A stretch of 64,000 bases of DNA from Acuticoccus yangtzensis (GTDB lineage Bacteria > Pseudomonadota > Alphaproteobacteria > Rhizobiales > Amorphaceae). The position numbers were made by a program, and so were the translations under genes. Under the pieces are notes generated by a model. The model saw only the letters and a program-made list of their open reading frames with translations. It did no database searches and was not told the origin of the DNA. This document shows positions 33,511 to 42,193 of this stretch, piece by piece. The stretch covers positions 744,001 to 808,000 of the forward strand of contig NZ_MJUX01000001.1 of NCBI RefSeq assembly GCF_001927245.1. The letters run 5' to 3'. How positions within the stretch are numbered: position 1 is the first letter of the stretch; each line of letters begins with the position of its first letter.

Positions 33511-36048
33511 ATGTCGCTGGCCCTCGTCCTCACCGCCGTCATCGTCCTCGTCGCGCTCATCGCGGTCGTCGAGGCGATCTCGCGCAGCTTCGCCCTCCCC
33601 CAGTCCATCTCGCTGGCGGCCCTCGGCATCGTGCTCGGCCTCCTCGCCACCGCCGGCCATGCCCCCGAACCTCTCGCCCCGCTGGCCGAGCTCTTCCGCG
33701 AACTCCCGATCTCGGCGGACGCGCTCACCCTCATCCTGCTGCCGCCCCTCCTGTTCGACGCCGCGTTCCGGACGGACGCGCGGCGCATGCTGGACGACGT
33801 CACTCCCATCGTCCTCCTCGCAGTGGTGGCGGTGCTGGTCTCCACCTTCGCCATCGGCCTGGCGCTCGCCCCGGTCACCGGCATGTCGCTGACGATCTGC
33901 CTCCTCCTCGGCGCCATCGTCTCCACGACGGATCCGCTCGCCGTCCTCTCCATCTTCCGCGACGTCGGCGCGCCGGCGCGCCTGGTCCGCATCGTCGAAG
34001 GGGAAAGCCTCTTCAATGACGCCGCCGCCATCGCCCTCTTCACCATCCTGGTCGGCATCGCGTCGAGCACATCGCCCGGCCTTTCGGGCGCTGAAACCTT
34101 CCTCGACGGGGTCGTCGTCTTCACCGTGTCGGGCATCGGCGGCGCGCTGGTGGGCCTTGGGACGGGAACCGCGGCCGGACTCGTCATCGCGCTGACGCGG
34201 GGGCATCCGGCCGCCCTCACGTCCGTCACCGTGGCGCTCCCTTATCTCACCTGGGTGCTGTGCGAGGAGCAGCTCGGCATCTCCGGCGCCATCGCCGTCA
34301 TCGTCTCCGGCCTCGCCACGGCGCGGCGGGCGCAGTCGGGCCGCGCCGTCGCCTCCTGGCGGCACGTTCACATGATCTGGGAACAGCTCTCCTTCTGGTC
34401 CAACAGCCTCATCTTCGTTCTGGCGGCCTTCCTGGTGCCGACGCTGCTGTCACGCTTCGATCTCGACATGGCGGTCGCCACGGGCGTCGTGGTGGTGGCG
34501 GCCTTCGCGGCGCGGGCGCTGATCCTGTGGGGCTTCCTGCCGGTGCTGCAGCGCCTGGCGCTCGCCCAGAGCATCGAGAACAAGGCCAAGGCGCTGCTCT
34601 GGTGGGGCGGCATGCGCGGCGGGTTGACGCTGCTGCTCGCGCTGTCGATCACCGAGCTGGACGCGATCCCGCACGACCAGCAGGAGTTCATCGCGGTCCT
34701 CGCCACCGCCTTCACGCTCTTCACCATCTTCGTCAACGGCCTGACCTTGCAGCCTTTGACGACCCTCGTGGGGCTGAACCGGTTGTCGCCATTCGAGCGC
34801 AATCTGTCGGCCGGGGCGCGCGCCTTCGCCCGGCGCCGCGCGGCCGAGAGGGTCGAGGCGGCGGCCTCCCAATATGGCATCGAGACCGGCGTCGCGGAGC
34901 GTGCGCTGGAGGCCTATGGCCGCGCACAGACGGCCGAGGAGAAGGTGCCCATCACCGCGCGCTCCCACCTCGCCCTCGTGGTGCTCGCCCAGGCCGAGCG
35001 GGCCGCCCTCTCCCGCCACGCCGAAAACGCCGTGATCTCACCCCGCGTCGCCGAAAGCCTCAACCGCGAGGCGCAGCGGGTGCGCGAGGCGGCGCGCGTC
35101 AACGGCCGGCGCGGCTACCTCGCCGCGGCCGAGCGCACGACGCGATTTTCCCTCACCTTCCGCGCCGCGCTCCTGGCGCAGCGGCTCTTCGGATTGCGCC
35201 GGCCTTTGGCCGCCGTGGTCGCCGACAGGTTCGAGCGGCTCATCGTCCACCGCCTGGTGCTCGCCGAGTTGATGCCCTTCTGCCAGGAGCGCATCGCCCC
35301 GGTGATGGGGGCGCGCGTCGCCCAGGTGTGCGTGCGCATCCTGGAGCGGCGGCGCGAGAACGTCACCAACGCGCTGGACGCGCTGGTGCTGCAATATCCG
35401 CACTTCGCCCGGCGGCTGGAGCAGCGCTTCCTGGAGCGCATCGCGCTGACGGAGGAGCACCACGCCTACCGCGTGCTGCGCGACGAGGGGATCCTCGCCG
35501 CCGACGTGTCGAGCGCGCTGGCCGACGAGCTCGCCGCCGCCAACCGCCGCTTCACCGGCGCGCTGACGTTGGACATCTCGGTCGACAAGCGGGCGATGGT
35601 GGCGGCGGTGCCTCTCTTCGGCTCGCTGCCCGAGCCGGCGCTGGCCGATCTCGTGCGCAGCCTGCGGACCCGCTTCGTGGTGCCGGGCGAGCGCATCATC
35701 CGCCGCGGCGACACCGACGACGAGGTCTATTTCATCGCCTCGGGCGCGGTGGAGGTCGACACCGGGAGCCTTCGCGTGACGCTCGGCCGGGGAAGCTGTG
35801 TCGGCGAGATCTCCGCCGTTCTGGGTGTGCCGAGGAGCGCCGATGTGACCATGCTCGGGTTCGGCGAGCTTCTGGTTCTGCCCGGCCGTGCCTTTCGCGC
35901 CCTGCTGGAGGCCAACGGCGATTTGCGGCGGGAGATCGTCGCCGAAGCCCGCCGCCGCCGCGCGGAAGGGGCCGAGAGCGACGCCGCGCCGGAGATTATC
36001 CACACGCCGGCCGAACAATCGCCGATCGACGCTGGACAGGCGGTCTAA
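33511..36048 (+). CDS. CPA1-type Na+/H+ antiporter fused to a cyclic-nucleotide-binding domain
   Basis: 845 residues from the ATG at MSLALVLTAV. Residues 1 to about 420 hold twelve or so helices with the antiporter signature EGESLFNDAAAIALF and GGMRGGLTLLLALS. Residues about 430-690 are a long charged cytosolic region, and residues about 705-815 are a cNMP-binding domain (GDTDDEVYFIASG, then VGEISAVLGVPRSADV with the Glu and Arg of the phosphate cassette). The layout resembles plant SOS1-like and some bacterial NhaP-type antiporters gated by ligand. Monocistronic. The binding ligand (cAMP or cGMP) is unknown. Confidence 0.9.
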   Translation: MSLALVLTAVIVLVALIAVVEAISRSFALPQSISLAALGIVLGLLATAGHAPEPLAPLAELFRELPISADALTLILLPPLLFDAAFRTDARRMLDDVTPIVLLAVVAVLVSTFAIGLALAPVTGMSLTICLLLGAIVSTTDPLAVLSIFRDVGAPARLVRIVEGESLFNDAAAIALFTILVGIASSTSPGLSGAETFLDGVVVFTVSGIGGALVGLGTGTAAGLVIALTRGHPAALTSVTVALPYLTWVLCEEQLGISGAIAVIVSGLATARRAQSGRAVASWRHVHMIWEQLSFWSNSLIFVLAAFLVPTLLSRFDLDMAVATGVVVVAAFAARALILWGFLPVLQRLALAQSIENKAKALLWWGGMRGGLTLLLALSITELDAIPHDQQEFIAVLATAFTLFTIFVNGLTLQPLTTLVGLNRLSPFERNLSAGARAFARRRAAERVEAAASQYGIETGVAERALEAYGRAQTAEEKVPITARSHLALVVLAQAERAALSRHAENAVISPRVAESLNREAQRVREAARVNGRRGYLAAAERTTRFSLTFRAALLAQRLFGLRRPLAAVVADRFERLIVHRLVLAELMPFCQERIAPVMGARVAQVCVRILERRRENVTNALDALVLQYPHFARRLEQRFLERIALTEEHHAYRVLRDEGILAADVSSALADELAAANRRFTGALTLDISVDKRAMVAAVPLFGSLPEPALADLVRSLRTRFVVPGERIIRRGDTDDEVYFIASGAVEVDTGSLRVTLGRGSCVGEISAVLGVPRSADVTMLGFGELLVLPGRAFRALLEANGDLRREIVAEARRRRAEGAESDAAPEIIHTPAEQSPIDAGQAV

Positions 36049-36097
36049 GCCCGATTATACACCCGCTTCGACGGCGCCGCTGACGTGCGACGCCCTC

Positions 36098-36173
36098 GCC
36101 CAGGTAGCTCAGTTGGTAGAGCATGCGACTGAAAATCGCAGTGTCGGTGGTTCGATCCCGCCCCTGGGCACCA
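36098..36173 (+). tRNA. tRNA-Phe (GAA)
   Basis: Complete cloverleaf: 7-bp acceptor GCCCAGG/CCTGGGC, D-stem GCTC/GAGC, anticodon stem TGCGA/TCGCA with loop CTGAAAA (GAA at 36131-36133), and T-stem GGTGG/CCGCC with TTCGATC. The CCA end is encoded. Foreign-looking DNA with an integrase remnant begins right after it, a common arrangement for tRNA-targeted integration. Confidence 0.97.
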
Positions 36174-36194
36174 TTCTCCCCCGAATGGCGCTGA

Positions 36195-36227
36195 TCTGCG
36201 GACCTTTCCAGTTTCTGCGGACTTTCG
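36195..36227. repeat. short direct repeats and a palindrome upstream of the integrase remnant
   Basis: TCTGCGGACCTTTC at 36195 recurs as TCTGCGGACTTTCG at 36214, 19 bases on. A CACCTG/CAGGTG inverted repeat lies at 36234-36252. Such short spaced repeats near an integration site may be arm-type integrase-binding sites. Confidence 0.4.
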
Positions 36228-36270
36228 GTGGCCCACCTGCACCACACAGGTGCTACAGATGCTCCTCCGC

Positions 36271-36513
36271 ATGCCGTCTCCGATGAAGCGTCCGCAGTCT
36301 ACGTCATTCCAATTTCGCCGCCGCATTCCGCGTGACGTTCTCGACAAAGCGCGACGGCAGACGAGCGGGCGGCGGCATCGTGACGGGCCTGATGTAGGCA
36401 GGAGAACGCCAACGCCGGATGCAGTCAGCGGTGGCGGAATCATTCGTAGTGGGCTTTGCGATTTTTGCAGAATCCACGGTTTTCGCCATACTACACCACG
36501 CCGCATGACTTGA
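36271..36513 (+). pseudogene. tyrosine integrase remnant (N-terminal fragment)
   Basis: The frame starting MPSPMKRPQSTSFQFRRRIP then RDVLDKAR matches the N-terminus of tRNA-targeted tyrosine recombinases, whose first residues typically read as a short basic stretch, then a YFRRRIP-like segment. After about residue 30 the similarity ends and the frame becomes unrelated Arg/Pro-rich sequence before stopping after 80 codons. An intact enzyme has 350-450 residues with an R-H-R-Y catalytic set, none of which is convincing here. The last residues (GFRHTTPRR) might be a deleted C-terminal relic. Confidence 0.55.
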
Positions 36514-36635
36514 AGAATGCCATCCCAGCGGCAGCGACCTCTGATGCCGAAAACTTAGAGATTGCAACTGAATTGATTCCATCCTTAAATGACAGCTTCC
36601 GATTCTCGGGCGAATAACAAGGGCTAAATTAATAT

Positions 36636-37802
36636 ATGTCTGACGCCGTCGATTTTGAGGACGAAGAGGACCAAGCCCTTCCTGAAACAACTGCACGCCA
36701 GTTCTCTGATGCCGTTCTCTATTCGTCAGATTGGACCGTCGAGACTATCCTATCCCAACTAAACCGAAAAAACATAATCCTAAATCCGAAGTTTCAACGT
36801 CGGGATGCTTGGTCCACAAATCGCAAAAGTACATTTATCGAATCGCTAGTCGTCGGCCTGCCTGTCCCTCAGTTAGTATTCGCGGAGGTTGCTGGACAGA
36901 GAGGAAAATACTTAGTTCTTGACGGAAAGCAGAGATTACTCTCTCTTATTGCATTTACGGAGAGCCAGGGCGATAGACGTGCCGGCTTCGGCCTATCTGG
37001 AATGACGATCAGAAAGGATCTTTCAAGAAAAAAGTTCCACGACTTCTTTAATGACCCCGAGCTGATTGATGAGCTAAATTCATTTTACAATTATACAATT
37101 AGAACTGTAATAATAAGAAATTGGCCTAATAACGATTTTTTACATCAGGTATTTTTAAGGCTCAATACGCAAAGCGTTAAACTTTCACCTCAAGAATTGC
37201 GACAAGCGATGGCCCCTGGGCCGTTCACAGAGTTTGCTGATGAATTCTCTGCTGAATCTGCAGCCCTTCATTCCCTACTGGGTCGGGACGGGCCAGACCC
37301 ACGCATGCGCGATGTGGAACTTCTGGTACGATTCATTGCATTCACTGAGCATCTGACTTCGTATAAGGGGAGGATGAAGGCTTTCCTCGATCAAACGTGC
37401 CAAATTGAAAACGATCAATGGCAGGTCCGAGAAAATACAATCGACGAAGCCTCCAAACAATTTGAGCGCTTGATACGAGAGTTGCAATCTATTTTTGGTG
37501 AAAATCTTGCGCGGAAGCCAAGATCTCGTTCGTTTAATAGAGCGATTTTCGACACGCTATCTTTTTATGCCGCTCAAGGGCCGATACTTGACGCGATGGC
37601 CCGCAATCGACAAGCGGTGCATAGCGCTTATGAGCATTTATTCGATGACGTAAAATTTCTTGAGGCCATTGAAAGCGATACCGCGGGCATTCCAAACACA
37701 GCCAGCAGGCTTCGCATCTGGGGGGAAGCACTTTCTGGCGCTCTAAATATGAATATTGATCTGCCACGATTAAAAGACGGTCACTTTGTGATCTCAGAGT
37801 GA
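36636..37802 (+). CDS. DUF262 (ParB/GmrS-like) protein of a putative defence pair
   Basis: 388 residues. An acidic N-terminal 30 residues precede the DUF262 domain (about 33-200). Its conserved features are F53-Q-R-R, LVVGLPVPQL, the nucleotide-binding-type D96-G-K-Q-R100 and FLRLNTQSVKLSPQELRQA. DUF1524, the HNH nuclease half of GmrSD-type enzymes, is missing; the C-terminal half (200-388) is mostly helical and unrecognised. Six bases separate it from a HEPN-type gene, so the two are an operon. AT-rich codon use marks it as transferred. Likely role: sensor or NTPase component of an anti-phage or toxin-like system. Confidence 0.8.
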   Translation: MSDAVDFEDEEDQALPETTARQFSDAVLYSSDWTVETILSQLNRKNIILNPKFQRRDAWSTNRKSTFIESLVVGLPVPQLVFAEVAGQRGKYLVLDGKQRLLSLIAFTESQGDRRAGFGLSGMTIRKDLSRKKFHDFFNDPELIDELNSFYNYTIRTVIIRNWPNNDFLHQVFLRLNTQSVKLSPQELRQAMAPGPFTEFADEFSAESAALHSLLGRDGPDPRMRDVELLVRFIAFTEHLTSYKGRMKAFLDQTCQIENDQWQVRENTIDEASKQFERLIRELQSIFGENLARKPRSRSFNRAIFDTLSFYAAQGPILDAMARNRQAVHSAYEHLFDDVKFLEAIESDTAGIPNTASRLRIWGEALSGALNMNIDLPRLKDGHFVISE

Positions 37803-37808
37803 ATCATC

Positions 37809-38462
37809 GTGTCCTCGGAAGCGTATAAGGAATTAAAAGCCTCGGTAAAAATTCTTAGATTGCACCTTCTCTCCAAAAAATTTCGAACCGATGGGTATTA
37901 TCGCGATCGAGTATTTACTGGGGTTATTTCTTTTAGAGTTTTATCTCATGCCGCAATAGAGGAGTACCTCGAAAAGAGGGCAATTCAGATTGCAGTATCG
38001 GCTAGCGCAATATGCAAAAAACACGGCCGGATTTCTCATAGCGCCGCCTGCCTGGTTTCATTTAGCAAGAAAATCTTCGGCGAGCCGCCAGACACATTTG
38101 ATTCCCCTCAGCCAAATCAGCAAAAAATTTGGCAGGAAAAAATCGATATGAAAACCCGTGTCAGCGTGGCTGCATCTCTTTATATATCGAATATAAAAAA
38201 TGAAAACCATGGCATTCGCGAAAAGAACGTCCTAAACATCCTTTTGCCAATCGGATTTCCAACCGAGAAAATTGATCCCTTAATGCTTGCTGAGTTTGAT
38301 ACCTTCGGAAAACGTCGAGGAGAGGTTGCTCATAGCTCGCCAAAGGTTCATACGGTAAAAAAACCTGATCCGGAGCAAGAACTGGCGACAGTAAATCGCA
38401 TTATCAATTTGCTTAAGGATGTCGACGACGAGTTGGACTCGATTCTTGCGTCGGTGACTTGA
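37809..38462 (+). CDS. HEPN-domain protein (MAE_28990-like), putative RNase partner of the DUF262 protein
   Basis: 217 residues from a GTG six bases after the preceding stop. Mostly helical and Lys-rich. The N-terminal SHAAIEEYLEKRA helix and a C-terminal R170-G-E-V-A-H175 fit the HEPN R-x4-H ribonuclease motif. The family match to MAE_28990/RiboL-PSP HEPN proteins is from pattern only. Proteins of this type are, from memory, encoded next to DUF262 partners in other bacteria. RNA cleavage on infection is an inference. A weak GTGCG/CGCAC hairpin follows the stop. Confidence 0.65.
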   Translation: MSSEAYKELKASVKILRLHLLSKKFRTDGYYRDRVFTGVISFRVLSHAAIEEYLEKRAIQIAVSASAICKKHGRISHSAACLVSFSKKIFGEPPDTFDSPQPNQQKIWQEKIDMKTRVSVAASLYISNIKNENHGIREKNVLNILLPIGFPTEKIDPLMLAEFDTFGKRRGEVAHSSPKVHTVKKPDPEQELATVNRIINLLKDVDDELDSILASVT

Positions 38463-38536
38463 AACAGTGCGGCATACCGCGGCGCACTCTTACAAATGAA
38501 CGCTTTCACTTTTTAACGGCACCCTGATCGAAGCGC

Positions 38537-39280
38537 CTAAGCCAGCACCACGCCGCCGGGCGTGTCGCCTGCGTCCTTGCCGTTCGGGGTGCCGTCGCGC
38601 GCGCGGAAGAAGTCGAGAAGGCGCTGCGCCCCGCGGTGAACGTGCTCCTGGGACAAGGCCTCGGCCCGCGCCCCCTGCCCTGCCAGAATCGCCCGCAAGA
38701 TGTAGTGGTGATCCTCCTGCGCACGGGCGATGAAGGCGAAGTCGAAGGCCTGGTCCTTCACCCGGTCCACACCCGGCAGCGTGCGCGTGCGGCGCAACGT
38801 CTCGGCCAGATGCTCGTTGCGCGAGGCCTCGATGATCATGAGATGGAACGTGTTGTTCAACTCGCGCAGCTCGTCCGCCCGGTCCTCCGATCCCGCCTCG
38901 ATCACCGCGTCCGACTTGGCGACGTTGCGGTTGATGGCCCGCCGCTCGGCCGCGGTCAGCCCGTTCTCGGCCGCAAGCCGCGCCGCCAGCCCTTCCAGCG
39001 AGGACCGCACCTCGTAGACACCGGCGATGTAGGCCTGGGTGATCGGCCGCACGACGAAACCCGCGTTGGGCCGGTAGACGACCAGCCCCTCGCTGGCGAG
39101 ATAGTTGAGCGCCGCGCGCACGGGCGTGCGCGACGTGCCGAGCTCGGCCGCGAGGTCCACCTCGTTCAGACGGGCCTGGGGCTCGTAGTCGCCCCTGATC
39201 AGCCGCTCACGCAACTGCGCCGTAATCGCCTGACTGCGCGTGGTCACCAAACGTCGTCTCGCTTTCTTGAGGCCGGGCAC
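38537..39280 (-). CDS. GntR-family regulator, FCD subfamily
   Basis: 247 residues from a GTG. The winged helix-turn-helix spans about residues 15-80 (LNEVDLAAELGTSRTPVRAAL), and the helical FCD effector domain spans about 95-225 with the metal-ligand His/Asp positions (NNTFHLMIIEAS). It is the last gene of the long amidase operon, 75 bases past the amidase stop, so it probably regulates that operon. A GntR-like palindrome lies in the operon's promoter region at 52036-52047. Confidence 0.9.
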   Translation of the reverse strand: MPGLKKARRRLVTTRSQAITAQLRERLIRGDYEPQARLNEVDLAAELGTSRTPVRAALNYLASEGLVVYRPNAGFVVRPITQAYIAGVYEVRSSLEGLAARLAAENGLTAAERRAINRNVAKSDAVIEAGSEDRADELRELNNTFHLMIIEASRNEHLAETLRRTRTLPGVDRVKDQAFDFAFIARAQEDHHYILRAILAGQGARAEALSQEHVHRGAQRLLDFFRARDGTPNGKDAGDTPGGVVLA

Positions 39281-39355
39281 ACCATTGGTCGGGCGGATGT
39301 AAAGGGGCGGCCCGCCAATGACAACGGGCGCCCCTCGATCACGTCGAACCGGGCG

Positions 39356-40666
39356 TCAGGCCGCAAGATCCGGGTCGAGCACCGGCGCGATCGCCTCGGC
39401 CATGCCGAGCAGGGACGAATCGGCGAACCGCGGTGCGATGAGTTGCACCCCCACCGGAAGACCGTTCGGTCCCCTGTGGCCGGGCACCGCGAGGCACGGC
39501 GCGTGCAGCACCGTCCACATCGAGTTCATCACCCAGTCGCCGGTGGTATCGAGCCCGACCGGCGCCTCCCCCGGTGCCGCCGGGGTCACGATCACGTCGA
39601 GGTCGACGCCGAACAGACCGTCGAAGGTCTCCCGGCACCGCGCGGCAAGGTTCAGATGCTCGGCGAGCAGACGCGGCGTGATCTGGTTGACGTTCTCCAC
39701 CCGGTCGACGAAGTCCTGATGCATCGCCGCGCCCCGCAACAGATATTCGGCCAGGAACTGCACGCGCCCTTCGCCGAACATCATGACGCGCTGCGTCTGA
39801 TTGAGATCGGCGAACGGTGCAGGCAGGTCGATGTCGACGACGCGCGCCCCGGCCTCCGCCAACAGGCGCGCCGCCCGCTCCAGCGCGTCCTTGCCCTCCG
39901 GCGCGGCGGCGTCCCAATTGTGGGTCCGCGCGATGCCCACCGTCAGGCTCTCCACCGGCGGCGCGGTCACCATGTCCGCCCCCGGCAGGCGGAAGGCCTC
40001 GGCCACAAGGGTGAGATCCTGAGGAGAGCGGCCGTACCAGCCGATGGTGTCGAGGCTGGGCGAATAGTGCCGCGCCCCGTCCCAGGAGACGAGGTTGTGG
40101 GTGGGCTTCAGCGCATAGACGCCATTGAAGGAGGCCGGGCGGATCAGCGAGCCGCCGGTCTGCGTACCGAAGGCGAGAGGCACCTGGCGGTCGGCCACCG
40201 CGGCACCGGAGCCGGAGGAGGAGCCGCCGGGCGTGCGCCCCGGCGCCATCGGGTGGTGCGTCGCCGCCTTGCGCCCGGCGGCGGCGAACTCCACCGTATC
40301 GGTCTTGCCGAGCACGTAGGCGCCCATCGCCTTCATGATCGCCACGCAGTGGGCGTCATGGCTCGGCCGGTTGCCGTAGTGGGCGGGCGTGTTGTCGGTG
40401 GTCGGATATTCGGCCGTGTCGATCATGTCCTTCACGCCGAAGGGAAGGCCGAGAAGCCGCCCCGGCACGTCGCCGGATGCGCGCCTCTTGTCGGCCTCGC
40501 GCGCGGCGCGGATGGCGCGGTCCGGATCGTAGGCCGCCCAGGCCTTCACCGCAGGCTCTCGCGCGTCGATATGGGCAAGGCAGGAGCGGGCCAGTTCCTC
40601 GGCCGACAGCTCGCCGGCCTCCATCGAAGCGGCCGCCTGGCTCGCCGTCAGTTCATGGGCTTGCAT
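39356..40666 (-). CDS. amidase-signature family enzyme A
   Basis: 436 residues. The Ser-cisSer-Lys triad is intact: K79 (GVKDMID), S149 (GGSSSGSG) and S173 (TGGSLIRPAS), with the 24-residue spacing of the family. It hydrolyses amide bonds in the cytosol; substrate unknown. It is a close paralogue of the next gene, likely a tandem duplication, and starts two bases after that gene's stop. Confidence 0.9.
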   Translation of the reverse strand: MQAHELTASQAAASMEAGELSAEELARSCLAHIDAREPAVKAWAAYDPDRAIRAAREADKRRASGDVPGRLLGLPFGVKDMIDTAEYPTTDNTPAHYGNRPSHDAHCVAIMKAMGAYVLGKTDTVEFAAAGRKAATHHPMAPGRTPGGSSSGSGAAVADRQVPLAFGTQTGGSLIRPASFNGVYALKPTHNLVSWDGARHYSPSLDTIGWYGRSPQDLTLVAEAFRLPGADMVTAPPVESLTVGIARTHNWDAAAPEGKDALERAARLLAEAGARVVDIDLPAPFADLNQTQRVMMFGEGRVQFLAEYLLRGAAMHQDFVDRVENVNQITPRLLAEHLNLAARCRETFDGLFGVDLDVIVTPAAPGEAPVGLDTTGDWVMNSMWTVLHAPCLAVPGHRGPNGLPVGVQLIAPRFADSSLLGMAEAIAPVLDPDLAA

Positions 40667-40668
40667 CG

Positions 40669-41976
40669 TCAGATCCTATCGGGAGCAAGCAGCGGCGCGA
40701 GACGGCGCGCCGCCGCGATCAGCCGCGGCTCGTCGAAGCGCGGCGCGACGATCTGCACGCCGATCGGCAGACCCGACGGCCCGCTCGCCGCGGGAATGGC
40801 GAGAAGCGGCACGTGCAGCAGCGTCAGGAAGGCGTTCATCACATAGTCGCCGGTTGAGGTGAGACCCTTCGGCGCCTCGCCTGTGGCCGACGGGCACATG
40901 ATGACGTCCGGTCCGCCGTCGAACATCGCCTCCAGGCTGCGGCGCCCGGCGGCGGCGGCGTCATAGGCCTCGCGCAGCGCTTCGGCGGGGATCACGTCGC
41001 CGCCCACCACACGGCTGACGAAATCGGGCGAAAGCGCCTCGCCCTGCTCCAGATATTCGGCGAGGAAATGGGACATTCCCTCACCGAACATCACCCGCCG
41101 GTGCATCTCGGACAGCTCCACGAAGCCGTCCGGCATCTCGACCTCGGTGACGGTGATCCCGGCGGCGGCGAGGCGCTTGCCGGCGCTCTCCAGCATCTCG
41201 AGCGTCGCCGGCTCGCAGCGGTCGGCATAAGGCGTCTTGCACAGACCCACCGTCAACGTTTGCGCAGCGGGCGCGGCCTGGTCCACACCGCGGAGGCGGT
41301 AGGCGGCGGCCATCATCGCCACATCGTCGACCGAGCGGCCGTACCAGCCGATGGTGTCGAGGCTCGGCGCATATTGGCCGGCGCCCGGCCAGGCGACGGA
41401 CGCATGGGTCGGCTTCAAGGCATAGATGCCGTTGTAGCTCGCGGGACGGATCAGCGAGCCCGCGGTCTGCGTCCCGAAGGCGACCGGCACATGGTGGTCC
41501 CCCACCGCCGCCGCCGAGCCGGACGAGGAGCCGCCGGGCGAATGGCCGGTGTTCATCGGGTGCGTGGTCAGCGCCTTGCGCCCTCCGGAGGCGAATTCCA
41601 CCGTGTCGGTCTTGCCGAGGATCACCGCCCCGCAGGCCCGCACCACGCGCACGCATTCGGCGTCCCGCGAGGGCACATGGTCCTGGTAGAAGACGCTGTT
41701 GAACGTCGTCGGCATGCCTTCGACGTCGATGATGTCTTTCACGCCGATCGGGATGCCGTGCAGCGGCGTCTTCGGTCCGCCGTGGGTGGCGATCTCCTTG
41801 TCGCACTCGCGCGCGTCGGCGATCGCCTGGCGCGCGTCAAGATAGCTCCAGGCCTTCACCACCGGATCGCGCGCGGCGATGCGGGAGAGGCATGAGCGCA
41901 CGAGCGTCTCGGAGGTCAGGCTGCCGTCCGCGATCGCGGCGGAGGCTTCCGCCGCGGAAAGGTCGTAAGGCTCCAT
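40669..41976 (-). CDS. amidase-signature family enzyme B
   Basis: 435 residues, paralogue of enzyme A with the same length. Triad K80 (GVKDIID), S150 (GGSSSGS) and S174 (TAGSLIRPAS) is intact. Encoded immediately downstream of the small AtzG-like gene (10-base gap), so it may be the enzyme that pairs with that subunit. Confidence 0.9.
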   Translation of the reverse strand: MEPYDLSAAEASAAIADGSLTSETLVRSCLSRIAARDPVVKAWSYLDARQAIADARECDKEIATHGGPKTPLHGIPIGVKDIIDVEGMPTTFNSVFYQDHVPSRDAECVRVVRACGAVILGKTDTVEFASGGRKALTTHPMNTGHSPGGSSSGSAAAVGDHHVPVAFGTQTAGSLIRPASYNGIYALKPTHASVAWPGAGQYAPSLDTIGWYGRSVDDVAMMAAAYRLRGVDQAAPAAQTLTVGLCKTPYADRCEPATLEMLESAGKRLAAAGITVTEVEMPDGFVELSEMHRRVMFGEGMSHFLAEYLEQGEALSPDFVSRVVGGDVIPAEALREAYDAAAAGRRSLEAMFDGGPDVIMCPSATGEAPKGLTSTGDYVMNAFLTLLHVPLLAIPAASGPSGLPIGVQIVAPRFDEPRLIAAARRLAPLLAPDRI

Positions 41977-41986
41977 AGTTCCGCCC

Positions 41987-42178
41987 TCAGCGCAGCGGCA
42001 CGCGGAAGATCGGCGCAGGCTCGTCGTCCTTGCGCGGCATGCGCGGGATCGCAGCGCTCGCCTCGGCGACGGAATCGGCGATGACGCGCATGCGCTCCAG
42101 CATGTCCGGCGTCAGGTCCTTCAGCCCGTAGCGGGCGGCGAAGGAGGCGATTTCCTCGGGGGTCCAGGGTGTAGGCAT
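41987..42178 (-). CDS. AtzG/GatC-like small amidase subunit
   Basis: 63 residues: an N-terminal helical part (TPEEIASFAARYGLKDLTPD) and an extended C-terminus ending DEPAPIFRVPL. In AtzE-AtzG a subunit of this size wraps round the amidase to complete its active site, as GatC does for GatA. The resemblance is in length, layout and the EPAxxF tail; the match is by eye. It lies between two amidase genes and may serve either. Confidence 0.65.
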   Translation of the reverse strand: MPTPWTPEEIASFAARYGLKDLTPDMLERMRVIADSVAEASAAIPRMPRKDDEPAPIFRVPLR

Positions 42179-42193
42179 GACGGGGCTCGGCAG

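Larger units (their letters stand above)
36174..38536 (+). mobile_element. small remnant genomic island downstream of tRNA-Phe
   Basis: Immediately after the tRNA come paired direct repeats, an integrase fragment and two genes with clearly lower GC and AT-rich codon use than everything else in the window. The right edge is placed at the return of high GC before the GntR gene, at about 38500. No copy of the tRNA 3' end was found there, so the attR site has been lost or the edge is elsewhere. Confidence 0.6.

Noticed and set aside
36304-36696. 130-codon minus-strand frame across the integrase remnant
   Set aside because: No similarity or ribosome-binding site, and it overlaps the start of the DUF262 gene. 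Probably chance in a decayed region.
38463-38536. tRNA 3'-end duplicate (attR) at the right edge of the island
   Set aside because: No match to the tRNA T-arm or acceptor sequence was found by eye in this stretch.
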